From contig JAKFAO010000010.1 in the NCBI GenBank assembly GCA_021527695.1, positions 992,001-1,056,000 of the forward strand: a stretch of DNA of 64,000 nt. Direction: 5' to 3'. How positions within the stretch are numbered: position 1 is the stretch's first letter; the number at the start of each line of letters is the position of its first letter. The position numbers and the translations under genes are program-made. Positions 11,061 through 23,100 of this stretch are shown here, one piece after another. Source of the DNA: Naematelia aurantialba (taxonomy: Eukaryota > Basidiomycota > Tremellomycetes > Tremellales > Naemateliaceae). Below the pieces are notes generated by a model. That model was not told the origin of the DNA. It did not search any database and saw nothing but the letters and a program-made list of their open reading frames with translations.

Positions 11061-12589
11061 TTAATTGGGCTCGCCGTCATCATCCACGAGCCAGCTTGCA
11101 AATCCCTCCAAACGCTCCTGCTCCTCCTCCTCGTCTTCGCCTCCACCTCCGCCGCCGGATTTCTTAAACCGCTCTTTGCCAGTGAATATGCCTGCGTAAA
11201 TCTACGCAAATCAGTCCAGCACAGAGAAGCGCCGGAACAGACGTAAACTCACCTGTCTGCCGTCAAAGAACCGTCCGTTCATCTTCATCACACATGCCTG
11301 CGCCGAGACCGCATCCTTGAATTTGATCGTCATGACGCCGTCTTCCTCTTGCTGCCAAAAATGGTCACAAACGTCCGGGCAGAGTATCCCGCCTGCACTT
11401 ACATCATAGAGCTGGACTGAAGTGACAGTGCCCAACGTCTCTGCTTCTTCTCTGACGTCCTCTTTCAATTCCAACAACAGTCCTGGGTCCTTCTCCACAT
11501 CCTCGACGCTGAACATGCCTTTGAGCACCACCACACGATTGATTCGATTGACACCGGGTGCCGGAGCGCCGTCTATAGGTGCTGCGGGATCGTCCGAATC
11601 GTCATCCGAGTGCCACGTCACCTTACTACGGCGGATCAGAAAATGCCGGGGCTCAGTCTCAGACCAGGTGACGCACTTTTGCATAGTCTTGATCCTCTTG
11701 GATATGCGCTGCTTCTCCTCTGCAGTTAACTTCTTCTTTTCCGTCTTCTTCGCTGCATCTCCATCTGTAGCATCTCCATTCTTCTTGGCCTCTGCTTGTG
11801 CCTGTTCTTGTCCCTGCCCCTGAGTCTGTCCCGTACCGTATTCTGCCTCCTTCACGCGCATGTTTCCCCACCCTCCCCCGAGCTCGAGCTCCGTATCATC
11901 CAACAGCGTGATGGCCAAGTCCACACTGCCCTCCTTGAAGAACATCACCAGAGCCTCGCCCTTGAACTTTCCGGCGTCATCGTGGTACAGCTTGATTCTG
12001 GGCTCCCCGTCATCTCCCAATAGCAGGACACCTGCTTTGGAAAAGACCGTGGCGAGCTGGGAAGCGGTCGTTGTGGGTGGTAGGTTGGAGACGAAAACTG
12101 CAGTCCGTTTCGGCGGGGGTGGCGGCTGCGAGGTCGAGGCAGAGGCATTGGCGCGATAATTGGAAGGGCCAGCCTCGCCCTTCTTGCGCTTGTTTTTACG
12201 CCGTTCCTCTTGAGCAATCACAGCGTTTGCTGGCGTCTTGATTCATCAGCCAAATCCCCAGTAAAGCGATAACAGACGCTTACAGTCTCGTCCACACCCG
12301 CTATGGAGTATGCAGCCTGCTGGGCGCGCCATTGCTCTTCGTCCACCTGGAGGATCAGCTGTCGCACAACTCAACATCTTCATCATGACAGGTTATAGCG
12401 CAATATACTAGACAGACTATGCACTCCATGCGGCGAGCCGACGCTGAGACTCACCAGCTCGATCCACACCTTGCCATTCCACTCGTACTCTTTGCCTGTA
12501 TCCTCGTCCTCGTACTGATATTTCCCCGCAGTCTTGTCAAAGTGCACTCGAGGGTCTTCCTCAAATTTCCCTGGCAATGGTGCTGGCAT
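11061..12589 (-). CDS. CUS2: Tat-SF1 / Cus2 U2 snRNP-associated splicing factor
   Basis: Five exons on minus: 12455-12589, 12284-12346, 11403-12236, 11253-11351, 11061-11201; 423 residues. The N-terminus (MPAPLPGKFEEDPRVHFDK, then an EWNGKVWIELVDEEQW block) is typical of HTATSF1 orthologues. RRM1 begins near residue 110 (TAVFVSNLPPTTTASQL). A basic linker with QRISKRIKTMQK follows, then RRM2 of UHM type (VVVLKGMFSVEDV ... GVMTIKFKDAVSAQACVMKM ... FFDGRQIYAGIFTG). The tail is glycine- then glutamate-rich. Cus2/Tat-SF1 helps load SF3b1 and remodel U2 snRNA before branch-site selection, in the nucleus. The downstream ATG of a longer frame was used because it matches the family N-terminus. Confidence 0.93.
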
Positions 12590-12931
12590 TATGTGTGCAG
12601 CGATAGCCTGGATCCAGAGTCGGAGAGACAAACGATACTTGGAGACATTTATGACCAAGGGAGAAGCATCATGCAAGGAGCAGCCCATCTCGGGAACGAT
12701 GCCACGTCATGCTTATCAGTCCAAGTGACTGCCAGTGCACACCGTGGGAGACCAGAGAGTTGACTCGTGCCACGTCGACGAGTCCTCTTCGGCATAAGAT
12801 CCGTCCATGACCAACACCGGCATGCAACTCGTCACTCTCACGGCTGACTATGTATTCATATAGAACAGCGAGACATCGGTGCACGCTCATTCTTGTAGCT
12901 GACCCGACAACATCGAAAGTCACCTCCCAGC
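12590..12931. promoter_or_regulatory. Divergent promoter region, Tat-SF1 / FAD monooxygenase
   Basis: A 342-bp spacer between divergent starts. It must carry both promoters. I see no strong TATA box and no conserved operator; the AT content rises slightly around 12845-12865 (TATGTATTCATATAG). No gene is evident. Confidence 0.35.
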
Positions 12932-14203
12932 ATGAGCCCCAAGCCCGTCCTGATTATCGGATCCGGTCTCGGCGGTCTCGCCCTAGGCCATGCTCTTCGA
13001 AAACATCACATCCCGTTCCACATCTACGAACGTGACACCGCATCGGAAAGCCGAGCCCAAGGATACAGGATTCGAATCAACGACGAGGGCCTTGAAGCGT
13101 TGAAAAGATGCCTGTCAAGCGAGACCTACGAGCTGTTTGAACAGACTTGTGCACGGAATGAGTCGGGCATCGGACGGCTTGACCCCATTACAGGCGAGAA
13201 AATACCTGGTGGGCCGGGCCCTGGCCACCCTCGACCGGCATCTCAAGTTATTCCGCCTGCGCTCCCCACTCAAAGCGCTCCTGGGGCCGGACCACCACGG
13301 CCAGCAGCGGGGATGTTTTCCCTTCCAGCCGATCGAAAGATCATGCGAAGCGTTCTCCTGTCGAGTCTCCAGCCATTCGTGACGTATTCGTCCTGCTTCA
13401 CTGAATACGTGACAAGTTCTTCCGGTGTCATCGCCCGCTTCGACAATGGCTCAGAGTCAGTTGAAGGTTCACTTCTCGTCGGAGCAGATGGAACTTGGTC
13501 GAAAGTCGCTCGACAGCTAGGTGGCCCGCAGCTTGCTCCCCTGGATTCGGAATGGAGAATGATCTACGGCAAGACACCCCTCACGTCGGATCTCGAAGAT
13601 GTTATGGGTCCCAAGTCGCAGAAAGGTATGGTGGTCGTGGCGGACAAGTCGGAGGCGGGGCAGCTCACCTTGTTCCTCGAGACTATGAGGTTTGCGCCGG
13701 ATCATCCCATGAAGCCTTCGAATTACGTGTACTGGGTCTTGTCAGGAGACAGCGCGACCTTGGGCAAAGATGACAACGAGCTATTCTCCCCCGGCGTCGC
13801 TCAGCCTCTCTCGCGGGCCTTGACAAAGCATTGGCATCCGTCCATCCGACCGATTTTGGATCTCCAGGATCCAAACAGCACTGCTGTCCTCAAGATGACC
13901 AGCGCTCCGATTATCCCAAATGGGATTCCGATCTGGCAGACGGACAGGAGAGTCACCATCTTAGGCGACGCAGTACACAATATGCCGCCAACGGGAGGTT
14001 CAGGTGCCAACACTGCGTTGAAGGACGCCGCCTGTTTGGCCGACGTGCTTTCTCAAGGAGAAATCCGAGATGATGGATGGACGGAAGAGGACATTGCCTC
14101 ATACGAAGACAGTATGAGGTCATACTGGAGCAATATTGTTGCAAGGAGCAATGGAGCGGCTATGCAGCTGTTTGGCTTGAAGCCACACCACGCACAACGT
14201 TGA
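12932..14203 (+). CDS. FAD-dependent aromatic monooxygenase (PHBH fold), intronless
   Basis: A single uninterrupted frame of 423 residues. Seen: the Rossmann fingerprint VLIIGSGLGGLALGHAL at the N-terminus with the ribose-binding Glu in IYERD; Arg in YRIRIND; the DG motif GSLLVGADGTWSKVARQ mid-chain; and the GD motif VTILGDAVHNMPPTGGSGANTALKDA near residue 350. These are the three FAD/NADPH motifs of group A flavoprotein hydroxylases (salicylate/PHBH-like). Such enzymes hydroxylate aromatics in catabolism or secondary metabolism; the substrate is unknown. A Gly/Pro-rich insert lies near residues 88-125. It is the only gene here without an intron, while its neighbours have 3-15. It ends 66 bp from the convergent Fyv6-like gene. 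Confidence 0.9.
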   Translation: MSPKPVLIIGSGLGGLALGHALRKHHIPFHIYERDTASESRAQGYRIRINDEGLEALKRCLSSETYELFEQTCARNESGIGRLDPITGEKIPGGPGPGHPRPASQVIPPALPTQSAPGAGPPRPAAGMFSLPADRKIMRSVLLSSLQPFVTYSSCFTEYVTSSSGVIARFDNGSESVEGSLLVGADGTWSKVARQLGGPQLAPLDSEWRMIYGKTPLTSDLEDVMGPKSQKGMVVVADKSEAGQLTLFLETMRFAPDHPMKPSNYVYWVLSGDSATLGKDDNELFSPGVAQPLSRALTKHWHPSIRPILDLQDPNSTAVLKMTSAPIIPNGIPIWQTDRRVTILGDAVHNMPPTGGSGANTALKDAACLADVLSQGEIRDDGWTEEDIASYEDSMRSYWSNIVARSNGAAMQLFGLKPHHAQR

Positions 14204-14269
14204 AGGAACTGAAAGCAGGTGTAGAGAACAGGTAGATAGCTTCATACATACAACAACTCTATGAGGGCC

Positions 14270-15044
14270 TCATGCATGAGCTACCTTTTGCTTCTTGCCG
14301 TCTTCACCAGTATCGGCCCCCTCTTCGGCTGCCCGTTTAGATCCAGCCGTCGTCGGACTCCCCGCGCCAGGCTTATACGCTGGATCCGGCGCCTTGGGCT
14401 TCTTCTTCACAACCACACCCTTCATCAACGATTTGACATCCTTCTTGACCGGTTTTGGAGGCACTTTCTTCGGAGCACTCGACGAGGCGGCAGCTGTAGG
14501 AAGAATATCAGGTGCAGCGTGTTTCGATGCTAGGGCCCTGTAGAAAAGTCAGTGGATTCCTTGTATTGACCGGCCCGCACCCACTCGCGATATTCTAAGA
14601 GTTCCGCATTCTCTTCGGCTTCCCGTTTCTTTTCGGCTTCCCATCGTTCCCGGGCCTTGTCAGCCAGGAAGCGTTGCTCCTCCTCATCTAGACCACGGTA
14701 TTGATTCGACAGTTTCATCTTGACATCCCATTCCTCGGTTTTGAGAGCCTAACATGACGCCATCAGCGCGAAGGAGTCCAATTGATGACCCTATGCACCT
14801 TTTGAGTTTGCAGCTTCTCATACAGTGTACGACCATCATGGATTGGCTCTTCATCTCGCTTTGGCGGCTCCTGACCCAGCCTAAACTCATGTTAGTGGAA
14901 GACTGACAACTGTTCGGGGACAGGTGCCTACCTCGCATATGCCTCTTTCCACTCCTTCTCCCGCATAGCCTTGGCCTGATCGATGGTAGTCTGCGTCTCG
15001 AAGCGAGACGCAATTGTGCCCGAGGTCCCTTGTAGCGCTTCCAT
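14270..15044 (-). CDS. FYV6: FAM192A / Fyv6-domain protein
   Basis: Four exons on minus: 14932-15044, 14799-14880, 14585-14748, 14270-14537; 208 residues. The N-terminal ~120 residues are a full FAM192A/Fyv6 domain: SRFETQTTIDQAKAMREKEW, then LGQEPPKRDEEPIHDGRTLY, EKLQTQKALKTEEWDVKMKL, SNQYRGLDEEEQRFLADKA. In human this protein is FAM192A/PSME3IP1. In yeast Fyv6 is a second-step spliceosome factor that contacts Prp22/Slu7 and affects 3' splice-site choice. The tail is lysine/proline-rich with a likely nuclear localisation signal (VVVKKKPKAPD). It shares a 177-bp divergent promoter with the SR140 gene. Exon 4 is joined through a 47-nt intron that is needed to avoid an in-frame TAG. Confidence 0.9.
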
Positions 15045-15221
15045 GTTGACAAATAGGCCGTTCGGCCACGTCAAGAGAACCCACAAGAGACTTTGTAAAT
15101 GCACGACTGGTCAAGACGGTACGTTTCAGTACGTTCCACGTGGTCGTCAGCCAAAGCAGCTTACCCTTTCACGGTGATCTTGGTACTTTTGCACATCACC
15201 TCTCGAGTGTCAGCTTTGGAC

Positions 15222-18200
15222 ATGTCGCGAAAGTTGGATCTCTCTCAATTTCGCGGAGATGACTCGGACGAGGAGCAGCAACAGTTCATCCCCAAGGTGC
15301 GTCGGTGTCCCTGCGGGGTCGCAGTTTTTACAACGTCTCAGCGTCTTGTTACTAATGTCGCGCTAGAAAACGCTGAAGCTGGATGAGCTCAAGACTCGAA
15401 CATTTTCACATGGCATCACTAAGAAGAGCAAGAAGGACTTAGAAAAGGAAGCCGAGGAGAAGAAACGGATAGAAGAGGAAAAGTAGTTCCAAACCAACCA
15501 TTTCAGCTGACCTGGTAGGGCAGCGGCCCTGGCTCTGGCCGAGTGGGATGATGCTTTTGAAGGCAGGGCAGGATCCTCGTCGGCTTTCGGCGCTAGAGAT
15601 GCTTTGGCGAGAGGATTTGGGAGGCCGGGAGGAGGGTTCGTGCGAGCAGGAGGAGCCGCAGCGTATGAACCTCCAAAGCCGACCCTTCCTTCTGCGGCAG
15701 CTGCAGCTGTCGCTGCATCCATTGCTGCCCGTAATCTTCCACCGCAAGGTCCATCAGCTATGGGATATGCAAGGGTGGGTGTCTTGAGTGTCTTCTTCCC
15801 CTCGCCCTTCCTGACCTCTACTCTTAGCCGCATCGTGCTATGCCCATCAAGGAGCCTTCCCCGCCATTATCTGCTGGCCCGCGACCCCGGGGAAAACGAG
15901 CGATGGACAAGTTCTTGGAAGAGATCAAAGGGTTGGCTCTAGTCTGCGATTTTTCGCGACTGGTTGGCTAATAACTATTGCAGCAACCAGGTTGCACGAG
16001 AACAACGCTTGGGGAGAATTGCACAGCGTTTGTCCAGCTCTTCTGGTCTCGGATAGCTGCTAAACAACTGCCATAGAGGAGGGTTCCTCTGTCACCGCCC
16101 TGGCAGGTCTGTACAGGCAACACAATCGAGCCCAATTGGTGTACTCGATCAAGTGAGCTGACCGAAGCATGACAGCTTGGGAAGGTTCTGGCGGAAGACC
16201 TGCTGCGGAAGCAGAGGCAAGTGTGCTTTCGATGTCGGAGTGATTTGAGTGCTGACTCCTATAGACCACGAATCTATTTGTCGTAAGTCTTGAAATCTTG
16301 AATGAGCCTGATGAGCAGTCCAATCTACCGTCCAGCATCTCGGAGGAGAGTCTGGGATTATTTTTCGCAAAGCATGGAGCCGTCGGGACTGTCAAAATCA
16401 TGTGGCGTAGGTCGTCGAAACATTCGTTACTGATTACTTCAGCGCGAGGAGACGAAGATACATCCATAGGCGCTACGATTACCAGCACCCGCCGTTCCAA
16501 ACCTGGCCTGCAAGGCTTTGTATCGTATATGAAGAGGTCTGATGCGGAAAAAGCTGTCGAGGCGCTCAACGGGGTCGAGTGGGGAGGAAGTGTCATCCGC
16601 GTGGGATGGAGCAAGCCCGTTCCAATGCCTTCGCGCGCACTTTATGGTGAGTGGTAGATGTTTGGCGGCTCTGAATACCAGATCTTGGAGCGACCAGAAG
16701 AGACACTCACGAGCGTTCTCTTTCACCCGTTCATCGTCGCCAAGACCGAGGCAGAGAATCCTCGTCACGATCGCCTAGTCCAGCTCGAAAGCGGCGGCGT
16801 TCTGACTCGCGATCACCAGAGCGACGACGACGATCCATTTCATATTCTTCAGCATCTTCCTACTCCCGGTCGCCCTCCGGTAGCCCGCCGCCCAAAAGAA
16901 TAACTGCACGAGAAAAGTGGCTCGCAAAGGTACCAGATGAACAGAGGAAATTTATCCAAGCGGTTGCAGCACGGGTTAGAGAGCACGGTAAAGGTCTGGA
17001 GGGTGTTCTAATGGAGAAAGAGAAGGACAACCCCAAGTTCCAATTTCTCTTCGATGACAAGGTCAATTAATTTCTACTGCGTCTGTGCTCAAGCTGACTA
17101 GACGTGGCTAGTTGCCTGATTTCCACGTCTATCGCTTGGCTCTAAGCTCTCGACATCGGGTGCCAACGCCGCCTGCAGACGATTTCGAAGACGAGGTACG
17201 GAATTGGCTAGTATCCGAGGCAAATAAGCTGATTTCATAGGGATATGCCTCTCTCTACTCTTCTGATTCTGCTGAAGAGTCCGAAAAAGAGCGAAGCGCG
17301 AAAGGAAAAATGGGTAAACTGGCTCGGAAGCGACTCGAGGCGATCTTGAGAGCGATGAGTGGGAAGCGAGTGGAAATTGCTCGAGCGATGGAATTTGCAC
17401 TGAAACGAGCCGAGGCGGCGGATGAGGTGGGCTGATGGAAATTGTATATATCAGCGCTGATGTAATCAGATCGCCGACGTGATTTGCCAGAGTCTAAAAG
17501 TGGATGGAACTCCTGTCCCCCGAAAGATGGCGAGGCTGCATCTTGTGTCGGATATATTGCATAACTCGGTGAGCTCCAAGCTGTCACACGCAAAGCCTCT
17601 CTGACCTTGCAGGCCTCACCATTGCCCAATGTGTGGAAGTACCGCCTAGCCTTTGAGCAGAGGCTCTTACCTGTTTTTGCCCATCTGTCTGATGTGCGGA
17701 ACTCTCTGGAGGCTTACAGCGGGCGCATCAGTGCAGACGTATTTCGAGCACAGGTTGCGGCGATTCTTGATATATGGGAGCGCTGGTGAGCTCGGCACCG
17801 CGGAACCATTTAATTAACATCTTTAGGATTGTCTTCACCAGCGATGTTAGCGATAGCATGCGCAATCTATTCAATGGGGCCCAGACCCTTGGTAGCGCCT
17901 CTACACCTCGAGACCAAGATCCCAATCCCCCCACTGAACAGCCGTCTGCAGGTCTAAAAGCCAACCAAGATTTTAAAGCCACGGGATTCAAATCGTCGTT
18001 TAAGCCCTTGGCGGCTGCTTCTGTGGTCCCCCCTGAAGACTTGGACGGCGAGCCACTGCTGGAGAGAGCAGACGAGGATGTTGACGGCATGCCCTTTGAA
18101 CACGATGGGCGAGTTGAGGATGTTGATGGCGAGGAGATGGACATGGATCTCGACGGGGAGCCGACGGAGGATGTAGATGGAGAAGTATTGGGAGACATGG

Positions 18201-18244
18201 ATGGCGAAGCGATGGACGAAGATCTCGACGGGACGGCGTTATGA
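15222..18244 (+). CDS. SR140 / U2SURP U2 snRNP-associated splicing factor
   Basis: Sixteen exons: 15222-15296, 15367-15482, 15519-15774, 15828-15931, 15984-16027, 16077-16106, 16176-16216, 16265-16282, 16319-16406, 16443-16646, 16682-17061, 17112-17195, 17241-17426, 17470-17568, 17613-17785, 17827-18244; 771 residues. Domains in order: basic N-terminus with KTLKLDELKTRTFSHG; an RRM near 223-325 (TTNLFVSNLPSSISEESLG ... GAVGTVKIMWPRGD); an RS-rich stretch; a SURP module (KWLAKVPDEQRKFIQAV ... NPKFQFLFDDKLPDFHVY); a CID-like region (KRVEIARAMEFALKRAEAAD ...); and an acidic tail of repeated DxDGE motifs. That architecture is diagnostic of SR140, a U2 snRNP/CHERP partner. The exons between 15984 and 16318 are the least certain; one intron there appears to be GC-AG (GCAAGT at 16217). 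Confidence 0.9.
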
Positions 18245-18322
18245 CCATATATACTATATGGGCGGTACTCCAATCATGTTTTGAATGGTATCAATGTCAT
18301 GATGCATGCTACAAGTCGGTAC

Positions 18323-19822
18323 TCATATGCCCGTTGTATTTGTTTGACTCAGCTTGAGATCTACAACACCTGTCCACATCTTCTCGTTGATCCGCACAGC
18401 TTTTTCCAACTGCGCCCTCAATCGCTTGTTGTCTGCGAGGATTTCCGCCACATTGTTCCCTGTATCGGTATCGATGGTGGTTGAAGCCAAAAGAACGCGA
18501 TCTATTCGGGTTCGTGGAGGATGCATGGCGTTCACGCGTGACATTGCAGACTTTGACGTCCGGAGTAGTAAGGTAGTCTCCTGGACCTCATGGGCCGATC
18601 CACCCATGCGCATTCTCTCAAACGCCTTCACTTCCATCACTGGCCACTCTTCAGTCCGAAAGGCGGTCCCCACGAGATCCGGAGGTCGAAGCAGAGTAGA
18701 TATATGGGTGATTGGCGAGCCGTGCGACGTAATGGTTCGAAGGTGTTGATGTGACGGAAGTGCGTAGACATGGATGTCGCCGGACTGAGTCCCGACGAGG
18801 AGATGTGTTGCAGACAGAGAAAGTGCGAGAGACGTAATGGGCGATTTGAGAGAGATGACCATTCCTTCAGGCTTGATTGCTGGAGAGCCCTGACCACCAC
18901 CCCCAATGGCAGTCAGATCGCCCACCTCTGCCCGTCGACGGAACAGTGGTACGTGAAAGACATCGCCAGAGCTCGTGCCGACATAGAAGAAGCGCTCCAG
19001 AGGGTCGATAGACAGAGTAGAGGGAACAAGGGGAGCGAGTGTAAAGGTACAGAGGACATTAAACGGCGGTCGAAGTGACCAGATTTTGACTGTCCCGTCC
19101 TCAGAAGCTGTCCAACACCGGCCGCCAGAGCTACCTGCCGTTCGTCCCACGGACAATGCTCGGACAGCCAGAGTATGGTCAGTGAGCGATCCGTACGGCT
19201 TGCCGATAGACCCCGGGTCGTCCTCGTCGATCAAGCGCGAGACGAGAAAGACATGCACGGAGGAATCGAGCGAGGAGGAGAGCAGGATCCGAGAGTCTGC
19301 GGTGAATGTGAGAGTCGTTATTGACCGGTAATGTGCGGTCACAGAGGCGAGCAGGAGCCCCGAAGAAATCTGGACACATTAGATCAAGATGCCAGGTAGT
19401 GCGACGCAAGGCTGACCTCCCATAGATATATCTGGCCAGAAGCCGAACCGGCGGCTGCCCAGTGACCATTAGGTGAGGCCACGAAGCAGGTCATTTTCTC
19501 CGGTAGATGGATTTTCAGGCTCATCTGGTCCTGACGGATCAGTGTAGCCCATTGTATGCCGCCTCACCTTTTGCCAAGCCCACACATGCACCAGGGCCTT
19601 GCCTTGTTGCGATGCGAACAGTGCCCCGCCCCTGCCGTCCGAGCTGGGGACATAGGTGAGACAGTTGGGAGTGGAAGTTGAGGTCTTGAAAGCATGCAGG
19701 TGAGACGTCGTGAGAAGGTCGTGTAGATGGATTGCCGGAGTTGATGCGGGCCGACCGACTGTGGTCGTCGAGCCAGACGCCTCTGAAGAACAAGCTGACA
19801 GGATAACTTCTTGTGGTGGCAT
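18323..19822 (-). CDS. IPI3: Ipi3 / WDR18 ribosome-assembly WD40 protein
   Basis: Three exons on minus: 19568-19822, 19417-19524, 18323-19369; 469 residues. It has a single WD40 propeller with repeats such as TYVPSSDGRGGALFASQQGK...VHVWAWQK, PEKMTCFVASPNGHWAAAGS...IYLWE, SITTLTFTADSRILLSSS, CWTASEDGTVKIWSL and ITSLALSLSATHLLVGTQ. A C-terminal helix (VAEILADNKRLRAQLEKAV) follows, as in Ipi3 of the Rix1-Ipi1-Ipi3 complex, which works with Rea1/Mdn1 on pre-60S particles and ITS2 processing. Convergent with SR140, with 78 bp between stops. Confidence 0.88.
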
Positions 19823-20149
19823 TATGATGGGGCGGTCGGCTCCTGGTTGAGCAGCGATGGCCAGAGATGACCGGATGAAATTCGCAGCAAACGTGGGTCC
19901 AATATAAAGCAGTATCGGCAATGGGAGTTGACAGTGCTGGTGGCATGCAAAGCCAAAATCGACAGACAGGTGAAGAATGAATAGAACCAGACTCCAACTT
20001 TTGTTGAGAAAGCTGCCTAACGGCTGTTTACACGGAGATCAGCTTGATCTCCGCCAACGTCGTCGTCTGTTCTCCATCCCATGGCACATCTAGTAGCCGA
20101 GCACGGTATACACTACTTTACTTCTGTGTCGTAACACTTACTTGACCTC
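19823..20149. promoter_or_regulatory. Divergent promoter region, Ipi3 / 1725-residue protein
   Basis: A 327-bp spacer between divergent starts. No TATA box or known operator stands out; a short inverted pair around 20037-20052 (GATCAGCTTGATC) is the only symmetrical string. No gene seen. Confidence 0.35.
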
Positions 20150-23100
20150 ATGCTCCAGTCAAGAGGTCTGCCCTCGCAGGGCACAAGCCTCACGCCTATC
20201 AAGCGCCCAACCTCTTATAGTGTTTTCGATAGCGTGCAGCGGAATCAATGGCTAGACACTATACAGCAGAAGATCCAGAATGGGCTAAATCCATCGACAC
20301 CGCCTGCTGCTGGACCATCGCGCTCTCCTTCGCCTTCAGAACCGTCAGCCGAGGAGCGAGAACAGGAAATGCAATATGAGGAAGCGTGGGCGCTTTATGA
20401 AGGCCAAGGCGAGGATGGAATTGCAAACGGCGAAGACGAAGCCGACCGATCGTCTCCTGATGCTGAGCGTCATCAGGCCAGCCATGAAGCGTATCCAACA
20501 CCTCCCGCAGAGGTTATTGCGGAAAATATCGCAGCAGTGCATGATGAGGACCCAGCTCTCCCAGCGGCTTCCCACACCGGGGGCGCCAATGGCTGGGCTT
20601 CGGTGGATGGTCCAGATCTTCCTTATATCGGAGCTTCCAATGAGCCTCCACATGATGCTCTATTCGCACCACAGCCATCACGCCGCTTATCGCATCCTGA
20701 AGCACTCTTGCCCGAAGATGCTTTATTTTCGTATCGACAAGACAGTCAAAGTGTCGACAGCTTTAACATCGATCCCGCTCTGCTAGGTCAAGTTGCGCAA
20801 CGATCCGTTGATGCTCAGAACGGTCCTTCTGGTTCTCCTGCAGCACCGTCATCATTCGAGGCCTCGGACAACAATGACAGTGCATACGATCCAGGCGAAT
20901 ATGTTCGAGCGCAATATCTGGATGAAGACGTCGCCATCGACGATGAAGCAGGCGAATATGATGCTGAGGAAGATGGGGAAGACGGTGTCTTTGATGATGG
21001 ATATGGAGAATCAGGCGAGGAATCTGCAGAAGAAGCAGGTAGCCAGGAAGAGAGCACGGAGGAATCGGAGGAGATAGAGGAATCTGGAGATGAGGCTCTA
21101 CCGCAACAGCGTCTGTACAAATTTCTATCCACGCGAATGGTAATAGCTCATGATTCTCTTAGATCATCCAGATGATTACCAACACGCTGTTGGTGAAGGA
21201 GGCAAGTCCATAGATGTCATCGAAATCTTGTCTTCCGATGGAGACATGCAGGGAAGCGATTCCGCGAGCGAAGGTCACGACATCGATCGGAGATCCGAGC
21301 AAGAACAGGACGAGCTGTCGGAAGACGAGGAAGACCAAGACGACTACCAGAAGGATCATAGTGTCGCGCGGTCGGAGAGCGAGGAGACCAGTGGCAGTGC
21401 AGGCGAGACGGGTTCGAAGCCAAATCGTGTCGGTACCGAAGACTTCCCAGCAACCCGTTTCTCTCCCCCCACATTACGAGAAGACTCGAATGTCCAAGTT
21501 CAACGCAGTCCGACCTGGATAACAGGCGCACCAGACCTGTTCTTTGAATATCACTCGAACCAACAAACCAACGACGCGGAGGGGTCGCACTCAGGCCGTC
21601 TCTATGGCCTCTTCGAGTCTGAAAGGCAGGCAGAACACGGGATGGGGGAAGAAGAGCAAGAGGAGCAGGAAGAAGAGGAAGAGGAAGAGGAAGAGGAGGA
21701 AGAGCAAGAGGAAGAGCAAGAGGAAGAGGAAGAGGAAGAGGAGGAGGTGGAGGAAGAGGAAGAGGAAGAAGAGGAAGAGGTGGAGGAAGCAGAAGTGGAA
21801 GAGGAAGAAGAAATAGAAGATACTGGGGATGAGGCGCAGAGAGGAGGAAGCGGGGGTGAATGGCAGAAACAGGGTCGGGAGACGCTGGACACCCAAGAGG
21901 CACACTCCCGAAATAATTTCGAGGATGCAAGACAGCCGTTGGGATTGGGGTCAGCCTCCAGCATTCCAACATCCTCTTCAATGCCATATTCATTCAGCGG
22001 GTTTATCGAAGTCGACTCATATTCAGACGGAGAGAGAGATTACTCGACACCGCAACGGACAACATTGCTGGATATATCTATGGAGGACGCCGGGAGCAGT
22101 GGAGATGGTCCTAGCGGTGTGGGGCAGAGTGAAGGTGAACAAAAATCGCGTTATAACGAATCGCCTTCCGTTCCGACTTCCGCACCCACCCAGGACATCG
22201 AGAACCTTCGCCCATTTGAGATCGCGCCCAGTCCATCATCAGGGGCTATGGTAAATATGGCATTCGCTCCCGAATCCCAACTGTCGCCACCGATGGGGCT
22301 GGACGTGATCACACAGAACATCCTTACGGAGGCTGCGCATACGCACTTCACCGCGGGGTCAAGTGAACCGGACGTGCCGGTATACGTCCGAGACACACAC
22401 ACTGTCGACCCAATCGAGATAGATCATGGCAGTAACGCTGCTGTAGATCTTACGGGAGCACCTTCAGCGAATGAGGTCACCGTTGTCGACGACAGCAGCA
22501 AGCCATTGCTCACTTTTGGCATGACAGAGTCCCGCACGGAGTCAGGAAGGGTCACCTCAGCTGACCAGGTCCACACTGGGACGAACAGTCGGGAACGACT
22601 TCGGGAAGATGAAGCCACTGCAAACTTCACGGAGATAGTACAGGCGTTACAAGCTGCACAGCAATCGACAGATGATATCAGGCTGCCACAACAGGACGAT
22701 GAGGCAATCGCGGAATTCCACGCTGCGCTGGCTGTGTCTCATGACAGCACAGACCCGATGATCTTGGAAGCCGCTGTCGAATCTGAAATGGAAACTATAT
22801 CGCTCCGTCGACCACAAGTTGCTGAGACAGCTGAAGAGACCGTCGATTTGACGCCTTCGTTGTCCCATCATTTACAGTCCGACTCCAACGCACTCAGGAC
22901 AACGGCGGAAGAAGCCGCAACTCAGTCGAGTGTCTACGAAGACGAGCGGGGTCACCCCGCCACCATTTTACCCGATCCTTATCTCGCTCCGCCGGATGCG
23001 GAAACTCAGCCTCCACTCTCGCCTCATCATCTGCCTTTACATCCAGGTCCAACACCGTCAATGATCGTTGAAGCACCACTGCAAGATACCGCCCTGATTG

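Noticed and set aside
21217..21993. 258-residue minus-strand frame opposite the Glu tract, rich in Pro/Leu
   Set aside because: It is the antisense of a homopurine repeat; low-complexity composition explains the open frame and there is no motif.
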